The notes under the pieces were generated by a model, which worked only from the letters and a program-made list of their open reading frames with translations, made no database searches and was not told where the DNA came from. Positions 35,303 through 44,747 of a stretch of 64,000 nt of DNA are shown one piece after another. The position numbers and the translations under genes were made by a program. This DNA comes from Psychromonas sp. CNPT3. GTDB lineage: Bacteria > Pseudomonadota > Gammaproteobacteria > Enterobacterales > Psychromonadaceae. The stretch spans positions 1,135,883 through 1,199,882 of the forward strand of contig NC_020802.1 of the NCBI RefSeq assembly GCF_000153405.2, in the 5' to 3' direction. Every line of letters begins with the position of its first letter. The first letter of the stretch is position 1.

Positions 35303-36682
35303 ATGAAAGAGATAGCATTTCGTTGGATAGACAAGTATTTAATTAATTTAAGCATTCAAGAAAAATTTTACTTATTATTTTTATTACCCTTACTGGCCAT
35401 CGTACTGGTGATTGCCTTATTAACCTATACTGCTAATGCACACATGCAAGGCTTGTTAACATCAAATATGCACAGCTTAGAGTTGCTTATTAACAACAGT
35501 GAGTTAAGCGCTGACAAAGTAAATAATATTTTAGCCAAAGAGGGCATTTTTTCTGTTTATCAAACAGGGAATTCTACTCTTTCTGCCCAATATACGCCGA
35601 CGTTCATCTCGATCTTATCGTTACAAACCCTTCTTATTATCAGCGCACTACTCTGCACATTGTCTGTGTTGATGTATTACATGATGAGTTTTATTGGTGG
35701 TGCTATGTTTTCAATTAATAAAGCCTTACATCTTTTAGCTAAGGGTGATCTAGTGGCGCGCCTTAATTATTTTAAAGTGCGCGATGAATTTAGCTCTATT
35801 GCGATAAATATAGATGCCGTTGCTGATCGTGAACAAAAACTGGTCTTGGCAATCAGGGGATCGGTCAGTTTGATGCAATCGATAAGCTTAGAGTTAAATA
35901 CATCCTCTCAAAAGAGCTATGACTTGTCGAAACAGCAACAAGTCAATTTAGATGCATTAGCAACTGCGAGTGAGCAGATGTTGGCGCGTATTGGAAATGT
36001 GACGGATTTAGCGCTCGAATCGAGTTTAAAAAGTGATGAAGTACATAAAGTGGCACAACTTGGACAAGTTAAAGTAGAAGAAACGTTACATTATATATCT
36101 AGCTTAAATACTGATATTCATTTAGCTGCCTCCGCGGTAAATGAACTTGAGAGCAATGCACTTGAAATCGATACGGTGCTGAGCACCATTCGCTCTATCT
36201 CAGAGCAAACAAATTTACTCGCTTTAAATGCCGCTATTGAGGCAGCTCGAGCGGGAGAGCAAGGCCGAGGGTTTGCAATAGTGGCCAATGAGGTGCGTGC
36301 ACTTGCTGGGCGTACACAAGAGGCGACGATTAAAATTCAGAGTATGATTGAAGCCTTACAGAAAAACACTAAATCGTTAACATCATTAATGAACAATACG
36401 GTGACTAACACCCAAAAAGGCTTAGATTTAATGCAGGATGTGAATGTTAAAATTGATGATTTATCAGATAAAAATAAAGTGCTTTCTACAAGTAGTGGGC
36501 AAATAGCCGAATACGCACAAGAGCAGAGTAACGTGGCTGAAAATATAGCATTGAGTGTTGAGTCTATTCGCGAACAAGCAAGTGATGTTAATGAACTACT
36601 GCAATCAGGCAATCATAATATTGACGCGTTAAGTACGCAGCGCGAAAGATTAGAGGCGCTATTAATGGGACTCAAAGCCTAA
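35303..36682 (+). CDS. Methyl-accepting chemotaxis protein, small periplasmic sensor
   Basis: 459 residues from the ATG at 35303, which has AAGGA eight bases ahead; an in-frame ATG at 35285 and TTG at 35282 are alternatives. Two membrane helices ([19 protein letters not shown] and [19 protein letters not shown]) enclose only about 60 periplasmic residues, so the sensor is minimal. HAMP follows ([23 protein letters not shown]), then the coiled-coil signalling domain with the hairpin tip [39 protein letters not shown]. It relays stimuli to CheA/CheW. The ligand is unknown. It stands alone. Confidence 0.9.
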   Translation: MKEIAFRWIDKYLINLSIQEKFYLLFLLPLLAIVLVIALLTYTANAHMQGLLTSNMHSLELLINNSELSADKVNNILAKEGIFSVYQTGNSTLSAQYTPTFISILSLQTLLIISALLCTLSVLMYYMMSFIGGAMFSINKALHLLAKGDLVARLNYFKVRDEFSSIAINIDAVADREQKLVLAIRGSVSLMQSISLELNTSSQKSYDLSKQQQVNLDALATASEQMLARIGNVTDLALESSLKSDEVHKVAQLGQVKVEETLHYISSLNTDIHLAASAVNELESNALEIDTVLSTIRSISEQTNLLALNAAIEAARAGEQGRGFAIVANEVRALAGRTQEATIKIQSMIEALQKNTKSLTSLMNNTVTNTQKGLDLMQDVNVKIDDLSDKNKVLSTSSGQIAEYAQEQSNVAENIALSVESIREQASDVNELLQSGNHNIDALSTQRERLEALLMGLKA

Positions 36683-37375
36683 TATCACTTTTACCTTTGT
36701 ATATGCCTCTGAGTGTATATAGCGGTGAGATATAAAGATGCAAAATTAGCAAGCCAGATTGAGCTTATCTTTTAGGCATAAAATTTTAAAACAGTTATTT
36801 TACTTGATGTTTTATAGCAATATGTCAAAAACAAAATGCGTTTAATTTGGTTTGCTTTTTGGAGTGCAATTGAAAATATTTTTTGTATGTTGCAATGCCT
36901 AAAAGGGTTGCGCCTTGCACTGCGATCTTAACCCAGCCTGATAAAGCCTTTTATAAACACCGACTTTAAAACCTATTTTATTAAAATAAGCCTGCACTTT
37001 AGCTAAGATAAAGAGGTTGGAAATTTTTGTGTTCATCGCGCTAAAAAATGCGATCAATTACGCTACTGACTCTTTTTATCCTCTCTCTTTTTTATTCCCT
37101 TTAATCTCTCAGACAAGCTCTACCTAGACAACTTATCACTTGAACAATTTATCAACTCAAACAAGGTATAAATCATATAAGGGTGATATTTATGTTGATC
37201 ATTTTCTTCGAATTTATAGAGACGACAAGTCACTGAAAATGTTTTTTTTATATATTTGTGTTTTATATTTTCTTTATTTTGTTTCCTTTCTTTTGTTGTG
37301 ATGTTTATCTTAAAAGTTTCACTTTCTTTCATGTATGGTTGTTTTCCTTTTTAAGTTCACACTGTGGAGAGCCCT
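36683..37375. other. Intergenic region upstream of the sulfatase maturase
   Basis: About 690 bases. A 45-codon reverse-strand frame at 36899-37036 (AKVQAYFNKIGFKVGVYKRL) looks faintly coding but has no SD; a 70-codon reverse frame at 37120-37332 is AT-noise with Lys/Thr repeats. Neither is called. No hairpin with a T run is evident after the mcp gene. Confidence 0.35.
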
Positions 37376-38644
37376 ATGGCTGATAATGTGCAACCTGTCG
37401 CTTTTCATATGATGGCAAAACCAAGTAGTTTTCATTGCAATTTAAAGTGCGATTATTGTTTTTACTTAGAAAAAGATGGGGTCGTTAACGAGACTAGCGA
37501 GACGAAAAACAGTAGCAGTGACAATATGTCTAATGGCATGTTAGAGCGTTATATTGAGGATTACATTCACTCCCATCAAGGCGATGACGTTGATTTTTCT
37601 TGGCAAGGTGGGGAGCCAACGTTAGCAGGATTAGATTTCTATCGACGCGCGGTAAAATATCAACAAAAACATGCACAGGGTAAAACGATCACCAATAGTT
37701 TTCAGACCAATGCCGTGGCGATTAATCGGCAATGGGCGCGTTTTTTTGCGCAGAATAAATTTTTAATTGGCGTTTCCATTGAAGGTATCGCTGAAGTCCA
37801 TGATAAATACCGTATCTCGGTTAACGGAAAGCCAACCTTTGAGCGCGTTAAACGCGCCATTGAACTTTTAAAAGAATATAAGGTTGAGTTTAATACGCTT
37901 ACCGTGATCAACGATCAAAACTGGCAACGTGGCAAAGAAACGTACATTGCGTTAAAGGCGCTCGGAGCAACACATATGCAATTTATCCCGATTGTTGAAG
38001 TGCAAGCGAGTTGTCAGGATTTAAAAGCGGCGCATTACTCCCCACATAAAGACGTAAAATTCGCCCCATTTTCTGTGCCTGCAGAGGGCTATGGTTTATT
38101 TATGATGGACGTTTTTAATGAATGGGTACAAAAAGATGTCGGTAATGTTTTTGTGCGTATGTTTGATAGTATTCTTGCGGGTTGGATGGGCTACCCCGCA
38201 TCGACCTGTGTGCAGTCGTATGAGTGTGGTCAAGCGATGGTGATTGAAGCTAACGGGGATGTCTATTCTTGTGATCATTATGTGTATCCTGCGAATAAGT
38301 TAGGCAATATCAAGCAAATAAACTTGGCTAAAATGGCAAGCTCTGAGCAGCAGAAAACGTTTGGGGTCGCAAAATCAAAAGAGCTAACACAAAATTGTGA
38401 GCAGTGTGATGTATACCGACTTTGTTATGGGGGGTGTCCTAAACACCGCCTTATCACTTTGCCTGGTGAGCAGTATAAGCACAATTATTTATGCGCCTCT
38501 TATAAAAAAATATTTAATCAAACCGCGCCTGCGATGCATATGATGTCGCAAGCGATTGAGCAAGGTGGCATGGCAATGGACGCGATGCCGATGATAAATA
38601 AACACCTGTATCAAGATGCTTCAGGTACGAAATCAGTAAGCTAA
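37376..38644 (+). CDS. Anaerobic sulfatase-maturating enzyme (radical SAM)
   Basis: 422 residues. The radical-SAM cluster motif CNLKCDYC (Cys21, 25, 28) sits in FHCNLKCDYCFYLEK; the SPASM region has CVQSYECGQAMVIEANGDVYSCDHYV and the C-terminal CEQCDVYRLCYGGCPKH cluster ligands. This matches AtsB/anSME enzymes that oxidise the active-site Cys or Ser of a sulfatase to formylglycine without oxygen. GGAG is seven bases before ATG 37376; an in-frame GTG at 37364 is weaker. A Cys-type sulfatase follows 236 bases downstream on the same strand, its likely substrate. Confidence 0.92.
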   Translation: MADNVQPVAFHMMAKPSSFHCNLKCDYCFYLEKDGVVNETSETKNSSSDNMSNGMLERYIEDYIHSHQGDDVDFSWQGGEPTLAGLDFYRRAVKYQQKHAQGKTITNSFQTNAVAINRQWARFFAQNKFLIGVSIEGIAEVHDKYRISVNGKPTFERVKRAIELLKEYKVEFNTLTVINDQNWQRGKETYIALKALGATHMQFIPIVEVQASCQDLKAAHYSPHKDVKFAPFSVPAEGYGLFMMDVFNEWVQKDVGNVFVRMFDSILAGWMGYPASTCVQSYECGQAMVIEANGDVYSCDHYVYPANKLGNIKQINLAKMASSEQQKTFGVAKSKELTQNCEQCDVYRLCYGGCPKHRLITLPGEQYKHNYLCASYKKIFNQTAPAMHMMSQAIEQGGMAMDAMPMINKHLYQDASGTKSVS

Positions 38645-38880
38645 ATTGAGCCTTACGTCTTAGCCCAAAAGGGATCCTACATTGACGTTGCATTACAAGA
38701 TGCTAACGAGGCGTTTAGTGCTGGTCTGATAAGGGGCTTGAGGTTACATGGAGAGATACAATAGAGTGCTTTAGGCGTTCATAACATATATGAGAGTGTT
38801 TGATGTTATGTCTTCGCATATTTTAATGATCTAAGGCGCTCCATAAAAGGTAAAGGAATATTCAATCAAAGGAGTAAAAA

Positions 38881-40491
38881 ATGATCTTATCTTCAACGAA
38901 GAAGACGCTACTGGCGAGCTTAGTAGCAGCTGCCTGCTTGGGCGCGCCGGCAACTTATGCCGCCAATCATGATACGAGTCAGCCTAATGTGCTACTTGTT
39001 ATTATGGATGATTTAGGGACAGGGCAACTTAATTTTACATTAGATAGTTTGAATAAATCAGAACTGGCTAAACGTGATGTGCCAGTGCGCTATCAAGGTA
39101 ACTTAGACAAAATGATTGATGCAGCGCGGCGCGCTATGCCCAATGTTGAAAAGTTAGCTGCGACAGGGGTTAAAATGACCAATGCTTTTGTGGCGCATCC
39201 TGTTTGTGGGCCATCACGTGCAGGTATTTTTACCGGGCGTCATCCCACCAGTTTTGGGACCTATAGTAATGATGATGCAAAACTGGGTATTCCTTTAGAC
39301 ATTAAATTATTACCGGAACTTTTCCAAAGTAATGGTTACCGCACCGCAACTATTGGTAAATGGCATAATTCGAAAATCCAAGGTAAAAATCGCGTCGCTA
39401 AAGATTCACAAACACGTGATTATCACGATAATCAAATTACACTGATCCCAAAAGGTTATGCACCTAATGAGCGTGGCTTTGATTACTCATATAGTTATTA
39501 TGCCTCAGGGGCTGCATTGTGGGATTCTCCTGCTATCTGGCAGAATTCTAAAAACATATCTGCACCGGGTTATTTAACTCACCATTTAACCAATGAAACA
39601 TTAAAATTTATTGAGCAGAGTGGTGATAAACCCTTCTTTATTAACTTATCTTATAGCGTGCCACATATCCCTCTTGAAGAGGCGTCACCGGCTAAATATA
39701 TGGATAAATTTAATACCGGAAACGTTGAAGCCGATAAATATTTTGCTGCGATTAATGCTGCCGATGAAGGTTTAGGCATTATCATGGCGGATTTAGAGAA
39801 GAAAGGGGAGTTAGATAACACCATTATATTTTTCTTATCGGATAATGGTGCTGTGCATGAATCTCCTATGCCAATGAATGGTATGGACAGAGGTTTTAAA
39901 GGACAAATGTATAATGGAGGCGTGCGAGTTCCCTTTATTGTCTCTTGGCCTAAACATATCCCTGCGGGTACGCAAAGCAGTACACTTATTTCGGCTTTAG
40001 ATATTTTACCTACGGCTCTGGCCTCTGCTGGGATTAAAATTCCAACTGCCATGCAAGTTGATGGTAAAGATATTATGCCAATCCTTGAAGGTAAAACGAA
40101 TGTGTCTGCGCACCAATACTTATATTGGGCAGGTCCTGGCGCGAGGCATTATAGTGAAGAAAACAATGAATTTTGGTATGGATACTGGAAATGGATCACT
40201 TATGAAGCCGATACTATCCCTAAAAACCCTAATTTAGAAAAACTATCAAAAGGCTCTTGGGCTATTCGCGATCAAGATTGGGCATTGTATTTTTATGATG
40301 ATGGATCAAATAAAGTAAAACTATTCAATGATAAAAAAGATCCTGCTGAATCTATTGATTTAGCGAAAAAATACCCGGCTAAAGTGAAAGAGATGAAAGA
40401 TGCCTTTTACAATTGGATCAAAGATAAACCAAAACCAGTTGCGTGGGGTCAAGATCGTTACCAAATATTAACCGAGTCAGCAAAAGATTAA
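38881..40491 (+). CDS. Secreted Cys-type sulfatase
   Basis: 536 residues. Signal peptide (MILSSTKKTLLASLVAAACLGAPATYA), then NVLLVIMDDLGTGQ with the metal-binding DD pair. The sulfatase signature CGPSRAGIFTGRH begins at Cys109, the residue converted to formylglycine; Cys rather than Ser, compatible with the neighbouring maturase. Downstream GKWHNSK, FFLSDNGAVHESP and the C-terminal sub-domain are intact. It should hydrolyse sulfate esters in the periplasm or outside, possibly from algal polysaccharides, though the substrate cannot be deduced. SD AAAGGAG lies before ATG. A terminator follows. Confidence 0.93.
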   Translation: MILSSTKKTLLASLVAAACLGAPATYAANHDTSQPNVLLVIMDDLGTGQLNFTLDSLNKSELAKRDVPVRYQGNLDKMIDAARRAMPNVEKLAATGVKMTNAFVAHPVCGPSRAGIFTGRHPTSFGTYSNDDAKLGIPLDIKLLPELFQSNGYRTATIGKWHNSKIQGKNRVAKDSQTRDYHDNQITLIPKGYAPNERGFDYSYSYYASGAALWDSPAIWQNSKNISAPGYLTHHLTNETLKFIEQSGDKPFFINLSYSVPHIPLEEASPAKYMDKFNTGNVEADKYFAAINAADEGLGIIMADLEKKGELDNTIIFFLSDNGAVHESPMPMNGMDRGFKGQMYNGGVRVPFIVSWPKHIPAGTQSSTLISALDILPTALASAGIKIPTAMQVDGKDIMPILEGKTNVSAHQYLYWAGPGARHYSEENNEFWYGYWKWITYEADTIPKNPNLEKLSKGSWAIRDQDWALYFYDDGSNKVKLFNDKKDPAESIDLAKKYPAKVKEMKDAFYNWIKDKPKPVAWGQDRYQILTESAKD

Positions 40492-40511
40492 TAACACATA
40501 ATATTAGCTTT

Positions 40512-40545
40512 AAAAGCCACCTGTATTTGGACTCGTGGCTTTTTT
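40512..40545 (+). terminator. Terminator of the sulfatase gene
   Basis: AAAAGCCAC / GTGGCTTTT, 9-bp stem with a 14-base loop and T run. Confidence 0.75.
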
Positions 40546-40999
40546 ATTTTCAAAATAGACGTATTGAAGCAAAGAGATCATAAGCTGACGATCACTCATT
40601 TTTGTATCGTTTTCGGGCCAAAACTTGCTTCGGTGTCGCAGATTTTAGGCTCGCACATCGGCTACGTGTTAAAGCCTGATAATAAAGCTTTAAAGGTGAA
40701 GGTAATAGAAATTTCTCTGTTATTCACGCGCATTTTTGCTCAAATGTGCGCGAAGGGCCTTAGATAAAAAAAGCCTTATCAAGAAGAATCGTGATGTTTA
40801 TTTGATTGCTTATAAAATATGTTATTTCTAGCATTGTTATCTGTGCTCTTCCCCTGTAGTCTAGCCTTTTTTTTAGGCTAAGCATTTAGCGAGCCTAGTT
40901 ATACCTATGCTACTTCAAGATGTGATTCGATGGACTCTCGTTCGAAAGCATATTGGCATTTCATGGGTATAGATCTTCTATATAAAGGATATTCTGGAT
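40546..40999. other. Leader region of ackA
   Basis: About 450 bases. AGCC-T7-A-GGCT near 40862-40882 is a weak hairpin. A stretch around 40898-40980 (ATACCTATGCTACTTCAAGA onward to GGGTATAGA) has near-inverted ends and looks like an intergenic repeat of marine gammaproteobacteria, but only one copy is present here. A 67-codon frame at 40564 is not supported. Confidence 0.35.
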
Positions 41000-42196
41000 A
41001 TGAGCAATAAGCTGATCCTCGTACTGAACTGTGGTAGTTCATCTTTAAAATTTGCAATTATTGACACAATAAGTGGCGATGAAAAACTAACGGGTCTTGC
41101 TGAGTGCCTGCATTTAGAGAATGCTTCGATTAAATGGAAATTAAACGGCGCTAAAGGCAGTGCAGATTTAGGTAATGGAAGTGCACATCAAGAAGCATTA
41201 GATTTTATTGTTAATGATATTCTGGGCACAGAAACTGAGCTTAAAGCAAGCTTACATGGTATTGGTCACCGTATCGTACATGGAGGTGAAAAATTCACTT
41301 CGTCTGTATTGATCTGTGATGAAGTTTTACGTGGCATTGATGAATGTAAAGCGCTTGCGCCATTGCATAATCCTGCACATATCGTGGGTATTAAAGCTGC
41401 GCAACATGCATTCCCATCTTTACCAAATGTAGCTGTTTTTGATACTGCATTCCACCAAAGTATGCCTGAAGTCGCTTATTTATATGCTTTACCTTATAAA
41501 CTATATAAAGAAAATGGTATTCGTCGTTACGGTATGCATGGAACAAGTCATTACTTCATCAGTGTTGAAGTGGCTAAAAAACTAGGCAAACCATTAAATG
41601 AGTTAAATATTATTAACTGTCATTTAGGTAACGGTGGCTCTGTTTGTGCAATAAAAAATGGTAAATCAGTAGATACATCAATGGGTATGACACCACTTGA
41701 AGGTTTAGTGATGGGTACACGTTGTGGTGATATTGATCCTGCTATCATTTTCCATCTTCATGATGAGTTAGGTTACAGCCTAAATGAAATCAATACGATG
41801 TTAACTAAAGAATCTGGTTTATTGGGCTTAACAGAAAAAAGCAGTGATTGCCGTTTTGTTGAAGATAATTACGCAACAGATACTGCCGCTAAACGTGCAA
41901 TGGACTTGTATTGTTACCGTCTTGCTAAATACATCGCAAGCTACACAGCTGCACTTGATGGTCGTCTGGATGCGCTTATCTTTACCGGTGGCATTGGTGA
42001 AAACTCAGCGCCAATTCGTGCGATGACATTAGATCGTTTAAGTTTACTTGGCTTTAAAGTTGATAATGACGCTAACCTGAAATACCGCTTCGGTAAAGAA
42101 GGCGTGATCAGTGCAAAAGACAGCACACTTGCAATGGTAGTATCAACAAATGAAGAATGGGTTATCGCAGAAGATACACTTGCTTTAACAAGCTAA
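41000..42196 (+). CDS. ackA: Acetate kinase
   Basis: 398 residues, standard length. It interconverts acetyl phosphate/ADP and acetate/ATP. Signatures are intact: [14 protein letters not shown] (N-terminal phosphate site), [22 protein letters not shown] (catalytic region with His), [30 protein letters not shown] and [17 protein letters not shown] precedes the ATG at the usual distance. The phosphotransacetylase gene pta, normally the next gene, is absent; a terminator follows directly and then an opposite-strand gene. Confidence 0.96.
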   Translation: MSNKLILVLNCGSSSLKFAIIDTISGDEKLTGLAECLHLENASIKWKLNGAKGSADLGNGSAHQEALDFIVNDILGTETELKASLHGIGHRIVHGGEKFTSSVLICDEVLRGIDECKALAPLHNPAHIVGIKAAQHAFPSLPNVAVFDTAFHQSMPEVAYLYALPYKLYKENGIRRYGMHGTSHYFISVEVAKKLGKPLNELNIINCHLGNGGSVCAIKNGKSVDTSMGMTPLEGLVMGTRCGDIDPAIIFHLHDELGYSLNEINTMLTKESGLLGLTEKSSDCRFVEDNYATDTAAKRAMDLYCYRLAKYIASYTAALDGRLDALIFTGGIGENSAPIRAMTLDRLSLLGFKVDNDANLKYRFGKEGVISAKDSTLAMVVSTNEEWVIAEDTLALTS

Positions 42197-42212
42197 GTTA
42201 ACTCCCTCTTTA

Positions 42213-42244
42213 ATAAAAAAAACCAGCGTAATGCTGGTTTTTTT
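42213..42244. terminator. Terminator of ackA
   Basis: AAAACCAGC-GTAAT-GCTGGTTTT with A8 and T7 flanks; can serve both directions. Confidence 0.85.
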
Positions 42245-42293
42245 GTTTTAAGCAAAAGGTCGGGCATTTCTTTTTACATAAAGGATATCGATT

Positions 42294-42836
42294 TTACCAA
42301 ATCAGATCATCGGGTACGGCAAATTCTGCATACGGATCATCTTCATCAAGTTGTGACGCTTCTATTTTTTCATGTAAAGAGACCAGTACCGAACTATCAA
42401 TTTCACGTAGTGTTTCAGCCGCCTCTTTATGGATCAGATAAAATGCATCGTTGAGGACACAAATTGCCAAAGCACCATTTATTAATGCTTGTTGTGTACT
42501 ATTATTAATCGCAATGCGTTTTACTTTATTTTGGTAAGTAAAATGGTAATCAAGCTCACCTTGGTAATTCTTTTCACAGTGCTGAGCTATCATCTGTATT
42601 AATTTTCCATGCGCAGCCCTTGCATCTAAATCAGCTTGTTGTTGGCGATTTTTTTCTAAATCTTGGTTTTTTTGTTGCTCTTTTTGTTGTTCGAGTGACA
42701 CTTGTAATTCAGAGACTTGTACGGTGCCTTTTTTCTTTTTTTGTTTGGCTTTTCGGCGTTTCTCTGTTTGTGCTTGTTTTGCTTTTTGTTTATTAATTAA
42801 ACCAGATTTCATCAATTGTTCTTGTAAAGATGCCAT
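42294..42836 (-). CDS. DUF2058 family protein (YaiL-like)
   Basis: 180 residues. N-terminal SLQEQLMKSGLINKQKAKQA followed by a Lys-rich segment (EKRRKAKQKKKKG) and a Gln-rich coiled-coil stretch (QKEQQKNQDLEKNRQQQADLDARA), then a compact C-terminal domain (YHFTYQNKVKRIAINNSTQQALINGALAI). This matches DUF2058, basic nucleoprotein-like proteins of unknown function in gammaproteobacteria. The strongly basic N-terminal third suggests nucleic-acid binding. It is a single gene converging on ackA. Confidence 0.85.
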   Translation of the reverse strand: MASLQEQLMKSGLINKQKAKQAQTEKRRKAKQKKKKGTVQVSELQVSLEQQKEQQKNQDLEKNRQQQADLDARAAHGKLIQMIAQHCEKNYQGELDYHFTYQNKVKRIAINNSTQQALINGALAICVLNDAFYLIHKEAAETLREIDSSVLVSLHEKIEASQLDEDDPYAEFAVPDDLIW

Positions 42837-42987
42837 ATATAACCTTTGCGCAATATAAAAAATCTATTTTACAGGTAAAGATAATTTAAGGGTAGAGCCT
42901 TTGCGCTAAGACGACTTATTTACGCCTAAAAATCGACAAATGCCAAAAATTGATTAAGCTATACAGAGATAAAAAGAGGGGATGTCT

Positions 42988-43392
42988 ATGAATAACTTAC
43001 ACATTGCACAATATATGATTGGTAAAAGTTTATTTTTTAAAAAAGAGATGACTATCGCGTCTGCGGTTGAGATTTTATTAGCGAATCCTCAAATCGGAGG
43101 CCCTGTTTTAGATGATGTCGGTCATGTGATCGGCTGGTTATCGGAACAAGACTGTTTAGCTAAAATGCTCGAAGCCAGTTATCACTGTGAACTCGTTGCG
43201 TTGGTAGAAGATGTGATGTTTAAAGAGGTGTTGATTGTAAAATCGGATATGAATGTGTTCGATTTAGGACAAGTCATGTTAAAAAATAAACCTAAAATTT
43301 ATCCAATAGTCGATGAAAATAATCTGTTTATTGGCTTAATATCACGTAAACATGTCTTAAAAGCTATTAGTCAACAATTAGAAGATTGTTGA
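42988..43392 (+). CDS. Two-CBS-domain protein
   Basis: 134 residues from ATG 42988, which has AGAGGGG six bases ahead; the ATG at 42982 is too close to that SD. Two CBS motifs: residues about 20-70 (MTIASAVEILLANPQIGGPVLDDVGHVIGWLSEQDC) and 80-130 (LIVKSDMNVFDLGQVMLKN...YPIVDENNLFIGLISRKHVLKAI). Such pairs bind adenosyl ligands such as AMP or ATP and act as sensors, but no partner domain is present. Its 3' end lies inside the left copy of the direct duplication discussed at 43355-43500; the original convergent neighbour was aat, with which it would have overlapped by about 14 bases. Confidence 0.85.
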   Translation: MNNLHIAQYMIGKSLFFKKEMTIASAVEILLANPQIGGPVLDDVGHVIGWLSEQDCLAKMLEASYHCELVALVEDVMFKEVLIVKSDMNVFDLGQVMLKNKPKIYPIVDENNLFIGLISRKHVLKAISQQLEDC

Positions 43393-43500
43393 GAGCGTTA
43401 ACGTTTGTGCTTGCCAGCAACCTAATTTAAGCGCACTTTTTTGATATAGCTTGAGCTGTTTTATAAAATCAGCTCGGCTACTCGCTTGTACGCCTAAGCT
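43355..43500. repeat. Left copy of a ~146-bp direct duplication
   Basis: Matches 43924-44070 at an offset of 570 with about four mismatches over the core 130 bases (43371-43500). The left copy carries the CBS gene 3' end and an antisense relic of the aat 3' end. Confidence 0.9.
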
Positions 43501-43602
43501 GCGATCAGACAAAAGTGTTTAAATAGTACAAAAAATGTTCAAGTATTATATTCCCTACCGCGTTCGATATTTTTAACGAAAGACGATAAAAAGGACTTTA
43601 TT

Positions 43603-43851
43603 ATGATAAATATTATAAAATTAATGTCAGTAGGCTTTTTGTTTTTAACGCTATCTGCATGTTTTAATGACACAACTTATAGTGTTCGATATTACGTAGA
43701 GCACGAAGAGGAAACGTTCGAAACCATTTATAAAGGTTGTGAGGGCTTATCTCGTAAGAATTGCGATAATGCAAAAAAAGCAGCCTCTGAAATACAAAAC
43801 TTAAAAACGTTCGGTCGTTATTCTAAAAACTACTTGAAATATGAACAATAA
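43603..43851 (+). CDS. EexN-like small lipoprotein
   Basis: 82 residues. Signal peptide with lipobox TLSA-Cys (Cys20). The mature part is VRYYVEHEEETFETIYKGC followed by SRKNCDNAKKAASEIQNL, the V-x-YY-x-x-H-x-x-E...C...NC-x-NA-x-x-A pattern of EexN-type entry-exclusion lipoproteins of conjugative plasmids. Those block redundant DNA transfer into a cell already holding the plasmid. AAAGGAC precedes the ATG. It is the only gene in the 423 bases between two copies of a direct duplication, so it entered as an inserted cassette. No other transfer gene is nearby. Family assignment is by pattern recognition and is moderate. Confidence 0.7.
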   Translation: MINIIKLMSVGFLFLTLSACFNDTTYSVRYYVEHEEETFETIYKGCEGLSRKNCDNAKKAASEIQNLKTFGRYSKNYLKYEQ

Positions 43852-43923
43852 AAAGCCCTTAATAATTTAAGGATAAATTATGTTACTGCTATTTTTTAAA
43901 TGACACTAGCAACATAAAAAACG

Positions 43924-44070
43924 TCTCTTAAAGCTCTCAGTCAACAATTAGAAGATGGTTGAGAGCGTTAACGTTTGTGCTTGCCAGCAACCCAATTTAA
44001 GCGCATTTTTTTGATATAGCTTGAGCTGTTTTATAAAATCAGCTCGGCTACTTGCTTGTACGCCTAAGCT
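43924..44070. repeat. Right copy of the ~146-bp direct duplication
   Basis: Partner of 43355-43500. This copy encodes the true C-terminus of aat on the reverse strand and an incomplete relic of the CBS gene end on the forward strand. Confidence 0.9.
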
Positions 44071-44667
44071 TGCTAAATGTGGTGTTAGCATTTGGCAATC
44101 AATCAGTTTGCCGTTGGCTGCATGAAAATGCTGATGTAACGCAATAAAGGCCATTTTTGAGGCATTTTCGCTACGACTGAACATCGATTCCCCGCAAAAA
44201 ATTTGGCCTAGGCCAATACCATAGAGTCCGCCGACTAATTCATTACCCCTAAAAACTTCTACAGAGTGTGCCCAACCTTGTTGATGCAATTGCAGATAGG
44301 CATCGATCATCTCTGCCGTTATCCAAGTGCCCGGTTGGCCTTTACGTGGCGCTGCGCAGGCATGGATCACCTCTGAAAAGTGTTTATTGATACTCAGCGT
44401 ATAATTTTCTTTGCGTATCAGGCGGCGCATACTTTTACTAATATGTACTTTACCGGCAAGGATCGTTGCGCGTTCATTCGGGCTCCACCAAAGTAGTGGC
44501 TCTCCCTCATTATACCAAGGGAAAATACCGCGTTGATAAGCATTTATAATACGTAATGGGTGCAAATCACCACCGATGGCTAATAAGCCCTCAGGATCTT
44601 CTAATGCATGGCTGACGTTGGGGAAAAGAGTGGGGTCATTGGTTAGGGTTGTTAAATGATTTTTCAT
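43948..44667 (-). CDS. aat: Leucyl/phenylalanyl-tRNA--protein transferase
   Basis: 239 residues from MKNHLTTL at 44667; a longer frame to 44703 would overlap the gltA terminator and is rejected. Motifs of the family: FPNVSHALEDPEGLLAIGGDL, INAYQRGIFPWYNEGEPLLWWSPNERA, HSVEVFRGNELVGGLYGIGLGQIFCGESMFSR and KLIDCQMLTPHLASLG. The enzyme adds Leu or Phe to N-terminal basic residues, marking proteins for ClpS/ClpAP. The last 40 codons fall in the right copy of the duplication and remain intact. It is downstream of gltA on the same strand, beyond its terminator. Confidence 0.93.
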   Translation of the reverse strand: MKNHLTTLTNDPTLFPNVSHALEDPEGLLAIGGDLHPLRIINAYQRGIFPWYNEGEPLLWWSPNERATILAGKVHISKSMRRLIRKENYTLSINKHFSEVIHACAAPRKGQPGTWITAEMIDAYLQLHQQGWAHSVEVFRGNELVGGLYGIGLGQIFCGESMFSRSENASKMAFIALHQHFHAANGKLIDCQMLTPHLASLGVQASSRADFIKQLKLYQKNALKLGCWQAQTLTLSTIF

Positions 44668-44683
44668 TTTCTTTCTTTTAAAT

Positions 44684-44708
44684 AAAAAAGCCAGTGTAAA
44701 CACTGGCT
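44684..44708 (-). terminator. Terminator of gltA
   Basis: AGCCAGTG-4-base loop-CACTGGCT with a T6 run on the reverse strand; 40 bases past the gltA stop. Confidence 0.8.
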
Positions 44709-44747
44709 CAATAGGATCAAGTTTTAATTAATATTAATTAAGGTTAA

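Noticed and set aside
36899-37036. 45-codon reverse-strand frame upstream of the sulfatase maturase
   Set aside because: Reads somewhat like protein but has no SD and no known family; could be a relic.
40564-40767. 67-codon plus-strand frame between the sulfatase and ackA genes
   Set aside because: No SD and no family resemblance; overlaps a possible intergenic repeat.
40955-40964. GGCATTTCAT upstream of ackA, identical to the E. coli YpdB half site
   Set aside because: The second half site at the required spacing is absent, so a chance match is more likely.
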